This document shows positions 15,551 to 23,665 of a stretch of DNA of 37,331 nt, piece by piece (within the stretch, counting starts at the first letter, position 1; every line of letters starts with the position of its first letter). Origin of the DNA: JBMONI01 sp049324575 (GTDB lineage Bacteria; Omnitrophota; Omnitrophia; Omnitrophales; Aquincolibacteriaceae); contig JBMONI010000032.1 of assembly GCA_049324575.1 (NCBI GenBank), positions 1-37,331 of the forward strand, given 5' to 3'. The translations under genes were made by a program, and so were the position numbers. The notes beneath the pieces were generated by a model. That model was not told where the DNA came from. It made no database searches and saw nothing but the letters and a program-made list of their open reading frames with translations.

Positions 15551-16498
15551 ATGAGTCCGATGCCAAAATACAAAGCCCATATTATCGTCCTTAATTACGA
15601 GGGCCGTGATCTCCTCGCAAAATATCTTCCCAGCATCGTGGAAGCGGTCCAGGCGAGCTCTCATCCGTGCCGCGTAACGGTCCTCGATAATTGCAGCACC
15701 GACGGCAGCCTCGAATTCGTTCGAAAGAATTTTCCGACCGTCCTCACCTATCGTCCTTCGGAAAACCGGGTCCTTTGTTCCTTCAATGAACTGGCAAGCC
15801 AAATCGATGACGATATCGTTATTCTTTTGAACAACGACCTGAAAGTGGAGCCCGGCTTTGTGGACCCGCTCGTCAAGATCTTCGAAGACCATGAGGACGC
15901 CCTCTTCGCTTCGGCTTACAGCGACCGGGCCATGGCGAAATTGCATTGGGGGATCCTCGCCGCGGATATTCATTTCCGGGGCTGCGCATCCATTTTGGAC
16001 AAACCCAGTTACACGGTCAATACCGGCATGGGCGCCTTCCATCGAAAGCGCTTTTTGGCGCTGGGCGGTTATGACCCCCTGTTCCTGCCGGGGCGCTATG
16101 AAGATCTCGACCTCTGTTTTCGGGGTTGGCAGCAAGGCTGGAAAGGGTATTATGTCCCCCAGAGCAAGGTCCACCATGAGGGCGGGACCAGTTTTAATAA
16201 ATTCTATAGCGAAAAAGAGAACGAAAAACTCGTTTTCCGGAATTCCCTTTTTTTTATGTTGAAGAACATATCGTCCCCGCTCCTCTTATTGAATTTCTAT
16301 GGGGGCCTCTTATGCCGGCTCGCTTTTTATACCCTCACCGGGAAATTCCATCTCTGGAGCGCTTTTACCGAGGCTTTTGCGAAGCGAAGCCGTATCGATG
16401 CAGCGAAGCGAATTTTGCCCGCGAAAAAAATGAAGGACCGAACCATCCTGCGGACGATCAACGATTCGATCCGCTCTCTCCTTCAAGGAGCCGCTTAA
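15551..16498 (+). CDS. GT2-family glycosyltransferase
   Basis: About 315 residues. YKAHIIVLNYEGRD begins the GT-A fold, VLDNCSTDGS is the nucleotide loop, ILLNNDLKVEPGF carries the metal-binding Asp, and GRYEDLDLCFRGWQQGW is the conserved acceptor/base region. HHEGGTSF follows, as in rhamnosyltransferase-like GT2 proteins. An in-frame ATG at 15491 would add 20 residues of unlikely composition and lies upstream of a TATAAT box, so 15551 is preferred, though it lacks a clear ribosome site. It is the first of three plus-strand genes with a methyltransferase and a sulfotransferase, suggesting these three decorate the same sugar. Confidence 0.87.
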   Translation: MSPMPKYKAHIIVLNYEGRDLLAKYLPSIVEAVQASSHPCRVTVLDNCSTDGSLEFVRKNFPTVLTYRPSENRVLCSFNELASQIDDDIVILLNNDLKVEPGFVDPLVKIFEDHEDALFASAYSDRAMAKLHWGILAADIHFRGCASILDKPSYTVNTGMGAFHRKRFLALGGYDPLFLPGRYEDLDLCFRGWQQGWKGYYVPQSKVHHEGGTSFNKFYSEKENEKLVFRNSLFFMLKNISSPLLLLNFYGGLLCRLAFYTLTGKFHLWSAFTEAFAKRSRIDAAKRILPAKKMKDRTILRTINDSIRSLLQGAA

Positions 16499-16499
16499 A

Positions 16500-17219
16500 A
16501 TGCATCTGAATACCCTGCTTCTCTTCAAGCATTACGCGCTCCCCTATTTCCGCCCTCACATGAAAGTCCTTGAGATCGGTCCCGAAAAACCGCCCTCGTC
16601 GCTCCAGCAAATGGCCCGGTCCTTTTCTCCGGATTGGGAAACCGCGGACGTCTCGAGCGAATGCCGCCCGACCCATCTCATGAAAAACGAGTACCAGATC
16701 CCGCTCCCGGACGGTCTTTATGATCTGGTCGTGGCTTGCAATGTCCTGGAGCATGTCCGAAAAACCTGGCTTTGGATCAAGGAACTTACGCGCGTTTGTA
16801 AAAGCGGAGGGTTGGTGATCACGATCACGCCAGCGACATGGCCGTTCCATGAATACCCGGTCGATTGCTGGCGCGTTTTCCCTGAAGCCTTGCGCACGCT
16901 TTATCAGGAAAGCGGCCTGGATATGTTATTCTGCACCTGCGAAAGTCTGGAGCTGATCCCGGAAGCACGGCTTTCCCGTCCTCATCCGTCCGTCGGCGAT
17001 CCGGCCCCGACCTTGCCGCCTTCGAGCCTTGGTCTCAAGATCGAGGACCTGACGCCGGCGAATCGGCATCGCTCGGGCTACAAAAATTTCTACCCGGGCA
17101 TGGGCAACCCGTGCGGTCCGTTCAAGCTTTGGATCAAAAAATGTCTCGGCTGGCCGACCTCCACCTCCTTCGACACCCTCGCGATCGGCCGAAAACCCCT
17201 TCCCGGGAAAACAGCCTAA
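16500..17219 (+). CDS. Class I SAM-dependent methyltransferase
   Basis: A 239-residue methyltransferase. The SAM motif I is seen as VLEIGPEKPPSSL (23-35), a form with a proline-rich loop in place of GxGxG. YDLVVACNVLEHVRKTW and SGGLVITITPATWPFHEYPVDCWRVFPEAL follow; the last segment is common in methyltransferases of glycan loci. AGGAG precedes the ATG, which comes one base after the GT2 stop. It sits between a glycosyltransferase and a sulfotransferase, so O-methylation of a glycan residue is the likely role. The acceptor is unknown. Confidence 0.8.
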   Translation: MHLNTLLLFKHYALPYFRPHMKVLEIGPEKPPSSLQQMARSFSPDWETADVSSECRPTHLMKNEYQIPLPDGLYDLVVACNVLEHVRKTWLWIKELTRVCKSGGLVITITPATWPFHEYPVDCWRVFPEALRTLYQESGLDMLFCTCESLELIPEARLSRPHPSVGDPAPTLPPSSLGLKIEDLTPANRHRSGYKNFYPGMGNPCGPFKLWIKKCLGWPTSTSFDTLAIGRKPLPGKTA

Positions 17220-17243
17220 AACCATGGAGAGCCTTGAAGCCCG

Positions 17244-18191
17244 ATGACTAGTATTCAGATCGGAATGTCCAAAAGCGGCAATCTGTGGTTCTACAACATC
17301 ATGGAAAAGATCTATGCCGCCCGTGGGCTCCCCTTCAAAAGTTTCATCCGGACCCAACCCGCTTATGAATTGATGGGCAAAGAAGATCTGGCTTTCCCGA
17401 AGCAGCGAGAGATCGATCACGTCAGCATCCTCCCCTCCCGTGTGATCTACCGCACCGGCGTTCACAGCGCCGAAGAGATCCGCGACGTCCCGGCCTATCT
17501 TAAAAACACGACCCACGTCTGGCTCCATACGCATTGGTGCCGCCGCTCCTTCTCGGTCCTGCGCTATTTCGACAAGATCATCTACCTTTTCCGGGATCCG
17601 CGCGACATGGCGATCTCGCTCAGCCACTATGCTTTCACCCCTTATCGTCTCAAGCATTTCGAGCATCATGAAAAAGATCCTGCGACTCTGCTGGCCCGTC
17701 ATCTCCATTTCATCATCGCTTCCTGGGCCTATCATGTCACTGGCTATTTGCGGCATCGCCGCCGGCTCAACATCTATTTCATCTTCTATGAACGGCTGCT
17801 GCATAATTTCGACCAGGAGATGGACCTCCTGACCCGCTTTCTGGACATGCCTCTGTCCGAAACGCAGATCAAAAAGATCCGGGAGGAGCTTAGTTTTAAA
17901 TCCATGCGCGTAGATTATCCGAATCACCTCCGCAAGGGGCGCGCGGAAGGCTGGCGCGAAAGCCTTTCCCCCAAGCAGATCGACCGGGTCGGGCTGATCG
18001 CGGCCCCTTTATTGCGGGACCTCGGCTATCCGGTCCGGACCGAAGACCCTTTGGATTGGAAGAGCTTAGAGGTAAAACCCGGCTTGAAAAACATGCGCTT
18101 GGCGTATATCGAATGGCGGGCTTTTTTATTCCGGAAGTTCTTTTCGGCCAAGCTTAAAGCGTTCGCTCACCGTGCCGTCTCAGCCGAATAG
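17244..18191 (+). CDS. PAPS-dependent sulfotransferase
   Basis: A 315-residue cytosolic-type sulfotransferase. SKSGNLWFYN (9-18) matches the 5'-phosphosulfate loop PKSGTTWL. YLFRDPRDMAISLSHY matches the 3'-phosphate-binding RNPRDxxVS block. RKGRAEGWRESLSPKQ matches the RKGxxGDWKN region that closes over the cofactor. These three motifs together make the family assignment strong. The product would be a sulfated sugar or lipid; the neighbouring GT2 and methyltransferase point to a glycan. A seven-codon open frame (17224-17247) ends in ATGA overlap with its start codon. Its 3' end overlaps the convergent CDP-alcohol phosphotransferase gene by 25 bp. Confidence 0.85.
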   Translation: MTSIQIGMSKSGNLWFYNIMEKIYAARGLPFKSFIRTQPAYELMGKEDLAFPKQREIDHVSILPSRVIYRTGVHSAEEIRDVPAYLKNTTHVWLHTHWCRRSFSVLRYFDKIIYLFRDPRDMAISLSHYAFTPYRLKHFEHHEKDPATLLARHLHFIIASWAYHVTGYLRHRRRLNIYFIFYERLLHNFDQEMDLLTRFLDMPLSETQIKKIREELSFKSMRVDYPNHLRKGRAEGWRESLSPKQIDRVGLIAAPLLRDLGYPVRTEDPLDWKSLEVKPGLKNMRLAYIEWRAFLFRKFFSAKLKAFAHRAVSAE

Positions 18192-18946
18192 ACCCCTTTT
18201 AAAAACCAGATCCCGGTCCCCACGGTCCCATAGTAAAAAACCAGTATCCCGTAGCAGGACCCCCCAGAGAACCCGAGGTCCAAAAGGGTCAGGATCGTCG
18301 CGACCGAGACGAGGTTCATAACGACCGGCATCGTACAGCTGCGGTAAAGCAGCGAATAGATCCCTTTGAAAAGTTTTTTGAGGCTTCGGGAAGAGGCTGG
18401 CGCCTGAGGGCCGGCAGATGCGACTGCGTGGGCATGGGAAAATTTGAGTTTGATCAATTCAATCACCGGGATCGCCAAAACGGTCATCGCCGCGAGGAAG
18501 GCCATCCATGGATTTTGAGGACGCGCAAAAGGGCTCATCCCCAAACTGAAAACGACGAGCGGCGGGACAATGAACGTGCCCCAATCATCAAGAAAAGCCC
18601 CGCCGACCGACTTCATCCCCTTCGCCCGGGCCAATTGCCCGTCGACGGCGTCCAAAATATAAAAAAATTCGAAGCAGAACGCGCCCGCCAAAAGCCCCCA
18701 CTTGCTGGAAAGCGAAAAACAAAAAGCCGCCGCGATCCCGGCCAAAAAAGAAAGATAGGTCACATGGTTCGGCCGCACCGGCGTGGGGAAAAGCCAGCGC
18801 ACGATCCGGATCGAAAAGAAATGGGTTACATAAAGCGCATAGTAGACCGCCCAGGAGCGGGTATAGCGCTCTTTGAGGGAAGGATCGATCGATTGTTTAA
18901 AACACTTCTGTTTCAGCTCCGCTAACGTCGGCCGCGTCACGGGCAC
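18167..18946 (-). CDS. CDP-alcohol phosphatidyltransferase-family membrane protein, variant active site
   Basis: About 259 residues from a GTG at 18946 that follows GGTGAGG and lies eight bases after the RibB-like stop; a TTG at 18991 is a weaker alternative. Several membrane segments are present, with PNHVTYLSFLAG before the catalytic helix. The family motif D-x2-DG-x2-AR-x8-G-x3-D-x3-D is met as D99, D102-G103, A106-R107, G116 and D120, but the last Asp, the proposed general base, is T124. Family members transfer a phosphoalcohol from CDP-alcohol to a hydroxyl acceptor. With a LicC-type nucleotidyltransferase and a RibB-like enzyme directly upstream it may attach a CDP-activated small alditol or ketol to a lipid or glycan; this is inference. 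It is the last gene of the 14-gene operon. Confidence 0.78.
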   Translation of the reverse strand: MPVTRPTLAELKQKCFKQSIDPSLKERYTRSWAVYYALYVTHFFSIRIVRWLFPTPVRPNHVTYLSFLAGIAAAFCFSLSSKWGLLAGAFCFEFFYILDAVDGQLARAKGMKSVGGAFLDDWGTFIVPPLVVFSLGMSPFARPQNPWMAFLAAMTVLAIPVIELIKLKFSHAHAVASAGPQAPASSRSLKKLFKGIYSLLYRSCTMPVVMNLVSVATILTLLDLGFSGGSCYGILVFYYGTVGTGIWFLKGVYSAETAR

Positions 18947-18953
18947 GAGAACC

Positions 18954-19595
18954 TCACCGGGATACTGTACAGGCTGGTTTCGATTTGACAAAAGCGATCA
19001 GCGATTCGATCGTAATGATACGGATCTTGAATTTCTTGGCCAATTCAAAAAGTTTTTCCTCATGGGCCATCGAACCGTCATCGTCAAGGATCTCGAGATC
19101 GACGGCAACGGGGGGCTCGATCCCAGCCAGCCTCATCAGTTCGACCCCGGCCTCGGTATGGCCGGGACGGGCGACCACCCCGCCTCCGCTCGCTTCGATC
19201 GGCACGACATGTCCGGGGCGAACAAAATCCTCGGCTTTCGTGTCCGCAAGTCCCAGCAATTTGACGGTCATCGCCCGATCGATCGCTGAACTTCCAGAGC
19301 CGCCTTTTTTTGCATCGACGGCAAGACGGAATTTCGTCTGATTGAAGGACGTGTTCTTCCCGGCGCCCATCGGCGGAATATCCAGCTGATCACAACGGCC
19401 TGCCGGCATGAAGACAGCCACGAAAGCTCCCTTCGCATAAGAGACCAGGAAATTGATCGTTTCGGGAGTGACCATCGAAGCGGCCCCGATGAAATCCCCT
19501 TCGTATTCCCGGTTCTTCCCGTCCAGGACGATGACCAGCTTCCCGGCCCGGATATCCTTGAGCGCCTCTTCGACCGTATCAAACTGATAAGCCAT
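18954..19595 (-). CDS. RibB-like 3,4-dihydroxy-2-butanone 4-phosphate synthase, divergent
   Basis: A 213-residue protein that matches RibB along its whole length. RibB converts ribulose 5-phosphate to 3,4-dihydroxy-2-butanone 4-phosphate and formate. Kept residues include the acidic loop R29-E30-Y31-E32-G33-D34 (RENEGD in E. coli), RPGH (126-129), ARPGHTEA (142-149) and LEILDDDG with E168. Changed residues include DGKN (25-28) for the usual DDED and hydrophobic/Ala residues (V59-A60) where E. coli RibB has its catalytic-site Cys. AAGGAG stands seven bases before the ATG. No other riboflavin gene is near. It sits 11 bp after a nucleotidyltransferase gene and 7 bp before a CDP-alcohol phosphotransferase, so a role in making a C4 phosphate for activation is the best guess. 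Confidence 0.82.
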   Translation of the reverse strand: MAYQFDTVEEALKDIRAGKLVIVLDGKNREYEGDFIGAASMVTPETINFLVSYAKGAFVAVFMPAGRCDQLDIPPMGAGKNTSFNQTKFRLAVDAKKGGSGSSAIDRAMTVKLLGLADTKAEDFVRPGHVVPIEASGGGVVARPGHTEAGVELMRLAGIEPPVAVDLEILDDDGSMAHEEKLFELAKKFKIRIITIESLIAFVKSKPACTVSR

Positions 19596-19606
19596 TCGAA
19601 TTCTCC

Positions 19607-20326
19607 TTATTTAAGGCGCGCCGCCATGCGCCGCGCCGCGATTAGATCATGGACCGAATCGATCTCGATCCGGCTATCTTCTGCACAAAGGGAATAAAGC
19701 ACGGGCAGTTTGTATTTATGATGGATCTTCATCAGGAGATCCATCATGTACCCCTCGAGCCCCTCATTCTCGAAATGCAAGCGCAATTCTTTAAAGAATA
19801 AAGCCGAGGCTTTCCCGCTAAAATAGGTCATCCCCCCGAATTCACCATCGGCATGATGCGGAGGAAGGTGTTTCCCCATTTGAACGACCCGCGAGCCGCG
19901 AATTATAACTTTTGCGTCTTCTTTTGTATAGATTTTCTTTTTCTGTACGATGATCCGCATGCCATGGGTTTTGCGCAAACAGGCGCGGATCAGCGGTTTC
20001 GAAAAAAAATGGTCGGACGTGGTAAAAATAAAGGGGTGTCCGGCCAGCGCGTTCCGGGCGGCCCAGAAAGATCCCAAGATCCCCGAGACCGCGAAGAACG
20101 GGTTATAGATCGGTTTGACAAGAGCCTTGACCGAGGATTCGACCTGCCGGGCCTGATAGCCTGTCACGAGATAGATCGGACCGCAGTGGGCCGAATGAAA
20201 ATTCGCCAAAATGCCTCTCAGAAGCGGCTGTCCGGCCACGGTCAGAAGGCATTTATTGGTCCTCCGGGTCAAAGCGCCGAAGCGCTTTCCCATTCCGGCG
20301 GCGGTGATCAAAACCCGTGTTCTCAT
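19607..20326 (-). CDS. Sugar/alditol-phosphate nucleotidyltransferase (LicC-like)
   Basis: A 239-residue NTP transferase. LITAAGMGKRFG with T-x-K-x-L (TNKCLLTVAGQPLL) is the NTP-binding P-loop-like signature, and FTTSDHFF holds the metal-binding Asp. The N-terminus and the short length resemble cytidylyltransferases for phosphocholine (LicC) or inositol 1-phosphate rather than the longer glucose-1-phosphate enzymes. Its ATG overlaps the flippase stop by 4 bp. Next to a CDP-alcohol phosphotransferase, a CTP-using enzyme that makes CDP-alcohol is the logical reading. Nucleotide choice cannot be seen from the sequence. Confidence 0.83.
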   Translation of the reverse strand: MRTRVLITAAGMGKRFGALTRRTNKCLLTVAGQPLLRGILANFHSAHCGPIYLVTGYQARQVESSVKALVKPIYNPFFAVSGILGSFWAARNALAGHPFIFTTSDHFFSKPLIRACLRKTHGMRIIVQKKKIYTKEDAKVIIRGSRVVQMGKHLPPHHADGEFGGMTYFSGKASALFFKELRLHFENEGLEGYMMDLLMKIHHKYKLPVLYSLCAEDSRIEIDSVHDLIAARRMAARLK

Positions 20327-21801
20327 TTTTTCCCCGCTTTGTTTTGAAGATAAAGTTTCACCAGCTTCAGGAGATGAAAACGGCTTTCCCCATAATGGAA
20401 CAAAGGATACGCAACAATGCAGAACAGGGCCGGCTTCAAAAAAAGATCGAGGGACATATCCATCCGCGCCGTCACCCTGTCGATCAAAAGCATACTGCCC
20501 ATATAATAACCGAGGAGTGCGGATATTTTAAGAAGTTCCTTCCGCCTCCCCCACGGTGACGGGATCACATTGCGCAAGGAAAGATCGCTGTAAAAAGCAT
20601 ACCCGATAAAAGTCCCGGCCAGCGTCAGGAGACTGATGCTCACGAGCCCGCCCCCGGCCTGCACGGCAAGAAAATTCAACCCGAGGATCGAGAGTTGCGT
20701 GCCCAAAAGGATCGGGATCAGAGCCCAATGCTTCTGATAGGTAATGATCGCCTGTCCCGCAAGGCCCAGCAGCAGTTCCAACAGGATCGTGAACATACCG
20801 ATCTTCATCGGCAAGATCCCCGCCACATACTGAGGCAAAAAAGTACGGATCAAATAGGGCGCCAGCATCCACAAGAACCCGATCAGGATCGGCACGTAGA
20901 GTGCCAGCACGCGGGGCGGCAAGGTCAGGTATTTCCGGATATTCTCGGACGAATTATCCGCGCCGTAAGCTTCATTCAGATACGGCCATACGACGATATT
21001 AAAAATACTCGGAACCGCATAAATAATATTATTGACCATGTTGACGATGCTGTAGATCCCCAACGGCGTCACCCCGAGGAAAAGGCTCACCGAGATCCGG
21101 TCGATCTCCATCAGGTTGGACGCCAGAAAATTGATCAAAACGAAGATCAGTCCATCCCGCAAAATGCGCCCTAATTCTGCCCGGTCCCATTGAAAACGGA
21201 ATCGGACCCGGGCTCTCGCAAAAATGAAGAAGGCATTGAAAATAAAACTGAGGATCAAAGCGACATAATAGCCGCCCAGCCTGAAATACCAGACCAAAAG
21301 AACGGTCAGAAGGGCATTGACCAAAGTCGAGGCCAAATTATAGGCCGCCGTGAACTCGAATTCCTTTTCGGCCCGCAAAACCCCGATCGAAAAATTGATC
21401 ACCCGCTGGAGCACGCTTAAGAGGGCCAGCGTCAGCGAGCTGTAAAAGACCGTCGACGAAACACTTCCTTTCAAAAAAAATGCCGTGATGAGGATGACGA
21501 CAGCAACGGCCGACGAGGAGAAGACGGTAAAAGAAAAAGAGACATTGCGCAATTTAGCCGCATAGAGAAGGTCCCCTTTCCCTTTATACACCGGGATATC
21601 GCGGGTGATGACGCGGCCGATCCCGAAGCTGGTGAACTTGCTATAGCTGAGGATGATCTGAAGAACGACCCAGACCCCCATTTGCGCCGGGCCGAGAACG
21701 CGGCGCAAAAACACGGCGATCAGGACATTGATCCCCTGCACCATGAGAAAACTGGCCGCATAGGAGAAAAAATCCCGCGAGATCGCACGCTTGATGTTCA
21801 T
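20323..21801 (-). CDS. Wzx-type polysaccharide flippase (MATE/MVF superfamily)
   Basis: A 492-residue integral membrane protein with about 12-14 membrane segments in the O-antigen flippase pattern. It starts with a short basic tail (MNIKRAISRDFFSYAAS), and RRVLGPAQMGVWVVLQIILS in the first loop is a familiar Wzx sequence. It would move an undecaprenyl-linked glycan across the inner membrane, which places glycan assembly in the cytoplasm before export. It overlaps both neighbours by 4 bp. It joins the nonulosonate genes to the terminal nucleotidyltransferase-RibB-CDP-alcohol genes in one operon. Confidence 0.9.
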   Translation of the reverse strand: MNIKRAISRDFFSYAASFLMVQGINVLIAVFLRRVLGPAQMGVWVVLQIILSYSKFTSFGIGRVITRDIPVYKGKGDLLYAAKLRNVSFSFTVFSSSAVAVVILITAFFLKGSVSSTVFYSSLTLALLSVLQRVINFSIGVLRAEKEFEFTAAYNLASTLVNALLTVLLVWYFRLGGYYVALILSFIFNAFFIFARARVRFRFQWDRAELGRILRDGLIFVLINFLASNLMEIDRISVSLFLGVTPLGIYSIVNMVNNIIYAVPSIFNIVVWPYLNEAYGADNSSENIRKYLTLPPRVLALYVPILIGFLWMLAPYLIRTFLPQYVAGILPMKIGMFTILLELLLGLAGQAIITYQKHWALIPILLGTQLSILGLNFLAVQAGGGLVSISLLTLAGTFIGYAFYSDLSLRNVIPSPWGRRKELLKISALLGYYMGSMLLIDRVTARMDMSLDLFLKPALFCIVAYPLFHYGESRFHLLKLVKLYLQNKAGKK

Positions 21802-23657
21802 GAAGCTGAGGCCTTTCCGAGCGCCGTCACAAAATCCCCCTCTTCCAGCGGAAAACGGACGCGGTATTCGTCCGGATCAGCGTCTAAAAACTCCGCGACG
21901 ATCTTTTTCGCCTCATCGAAGGTTCTGAAAAAACGAAGGCTCTTACCAAAAACTTTTCTCGCTTCCGGCATGACCCGAAGATAATCCGCAGCGAGACACA
22001 AAACGGCCTTTCCCGCCGCCACGGCTTCAAAAAAAGCCCCCGAAGGATAGTCCGTGATCACGCGATCCGCCATCGGCAGGACCCGGAGAAGCTCCTTGCG
22101 ATAGACCTCAATATGGCTTGCCTTTTTTCTCTGCAGATATCGCAGGATCGAATCTTCGGCCCAGCGCTGGGTCTTCGCCTCAGCATGTTTGTAAATAAAC
22201 CGATTCGAGGGCCTGTCCGCGAACAGGTCCAGGATCGCTTTTTGAAATTCATAATACCAAGTACAGGGATACGGCATATTGTTGAATGGCCGCAAAAGGC
22301 GCAATAGCTTCTTGGGCACATAAATGATCATTCCTGGTTTGCGCAGACGTATACGAGACCCCGCGGTACGTTCCACCCATTTCAAATAGTGCATCGACGG
22401 TTGCACTCTGCAGGGAATTTCCGGATGTGCGGCAAGATACTTTTTTAGAAAGGCTGTCGTCAACGGATCCCGGGGCAAGGTAATATCATAGGTGGCCGTA
22501 TCCGAAGTTTGAAAGAGCTCATTTTCCAATCCAAAACTCGCGTGTTCCAAACAACAACTCCGGGCGGTCTCCATATATTTTGCGGCGATGAAAGCCGCCG
22601 TTGATCCCGGATCCGTATTGGCACGTCCCAGAACATAATGAACTTTCTCCTGAAGGAAAAGAACGCGCATCTGGAGCGCCTCGGCAAGGATCACCGGGAT
22701 ATCCTTCCCAATAAACTCCTTAAGGAACGGAAGGAGGGTTGAAGACGGATCCACTCCTGTTAAAACAGCGGCCTGGCGCATCACCTCGGCATCCGCCGTC
22801 AAAGACTTCTCCGCGACGCTCGCTTCCCGGCTCAGGGTGTCAAGAACACCCGGTTCGAGTGTCGGCGGCAACATCGAAGGCCGCGCAAGACGGTGTTCTT
22901 GCCAGATCCGGCCATGTTCTTTGACCAGCACGCCAGCTCCACGGCGGATCACCTCCCGAATCGGAATATCGACATCCAGGCCGCCCGCATGCATAAAGAA
23001 GAATATTTCCTGCCGCATGCTCTTGCCCCGAAGGATCTTTCGAAATTTGAACGCGTTTCGAATATTCTTTGCCATCCTTTTCCATGGCGTCATTGGCGCG
23101 GGTGAAAATATTCTAGGCGGCTCCTGAGGCCCAAGCCTTTGAGGCCGAAAATGAAGCCCGAAGGACCCGCATAAGCACTTCAGGATCTCTCCAAAGACCC
23201 AGGCCACCTGGGGTTCAAAATGGAAGATCGAGCGCTGGGTCTTTTCAGCCCCTCCTCGATAAACATACCGTACTTCGCGGATCCCACTACTTTTGAAATG
23301 CTCGAAGAGATGACGGATGATAAAAGCGTTCACAGCGATCGTATCAAAGCAATATTTCAAACGCAGATAATTTGCGGTAGCGATCGGTATGTGGTACTGA
23401 CGGCATAATGAAAAATGGTCCTGCAAGAAGCGATCGAATTGGCCGAACCACCGCAGTTGCGCGTGATAATAGTCCCCTTCTTTTGTTCTCAGATCCCTTT
23501 CGTCATAGAAATGCTCTAATGTTTGGAAATGGGATCCACGACTTTCGAGTTGATGGGAAACCGCCGGATCCAGCGACAGGATCGTTCCTGCGTCGCGCAG
23601 ATCGATCGATCCATCCCATTCGGCCAAAAGAAAGGCGGTAGAAGGCTCAGAGGGCAT
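21798..23657 (-). CDS. Large protein with GT-B-like C-terminus and unrecognised N-terminal half
   Basis: A protein of about 619 residues. I do not recognise the first 400 or so residues, although they contain ordered-looking segments and HYVLGRANTDPGSTAAFIA. The last about 180 residues resemble the donor domain of capsule/teichoic-type GT-B enzymes: RFIYKHAEAKTQRW, then VITDYPSGAFFEAVAAGKAVLCLA, close to the VITDYSSxxFE-x5-GKPV pattern of CDP-glycerol glycerophosphotransferases. It lies between the nonulosonate synthase and the flippase, so it could be the transferase that uses the CMP-nonulosonate or a CDP-activated unit. Start: ATG at 23657 lies 8 bp after the pseI stop; an ATG at 23714 would overlap pseI. 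It overlaps the flippase gene by 4 bp. Confidence 0.62.
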   Translation of the reverse strand: MPSEPSTAFLLAEWDGSIDLRDAGTILSLDPAVSHQLESRGSHFQTLEHFYDERDLRTKEGDYYHAQLRWFGQFDRFLQDHFSLCRQYHIPIATANYLRLKYCFDTIAVNAFIIRHLFEHFKSSGIREVRYVYRGGAEKTQRSIFHFEPQVAWVFGEILKCLCGSFGLHFRPQRLGPQEPPRIFSPAPMTPWKRMAKNIRNAFKFRKILRGKSMRQEIFFFMHAGGLDVDIPIREVIRRGAGVLVKEHGRIWQEHRLARPSMLPPTLEPGVLDTLSREASVAEKSLTADAEVMRQAAVLTGVDPSSTLLPFLKEFIGKDIPVILAEALQMRVLFLQEKVHYVLGRANTDPGSTAAFIAAKYMETARSCCLEHASFGLENELFQTSDTATYDITLPRDPLTTAFLKKYLAAHPEIPCRVQPSMHYLKWVERTAGSRIRLRKPGMIIYVPKKLLRLLRPFNNMPYPCTWYYEFQKAILDLFADRPSNRFIYKHAEAKTQRWAEDSILRYLQRKKASHIEVYRKELLRVLPMADRVITDYPSGAFFEAVAAGKAVLCLAADYLRVMPEARKVFGKSLRFFRTFDEAKKIVAEFLDADPDEYRVRFPLEEGDFVTALGKASAS

Positions 23658-23665
23658 TCGGACGC

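Noticed and set aside
15501..16412. GCGAAGCGAAGC repeated at 15501, 16379 and in part at 16403
   Set aside because: Two of the copies are inside coding sequence, and the short low-complexity motif could arise by chance in this GC range; kept only as a note.
16926..17927. 333-codon minus-strand frame opposite the methyltransferase and sulfotransferase genes
   Set aside because: It runs across two genes with strong motifs and across their boundary, so it is a shadow frame.
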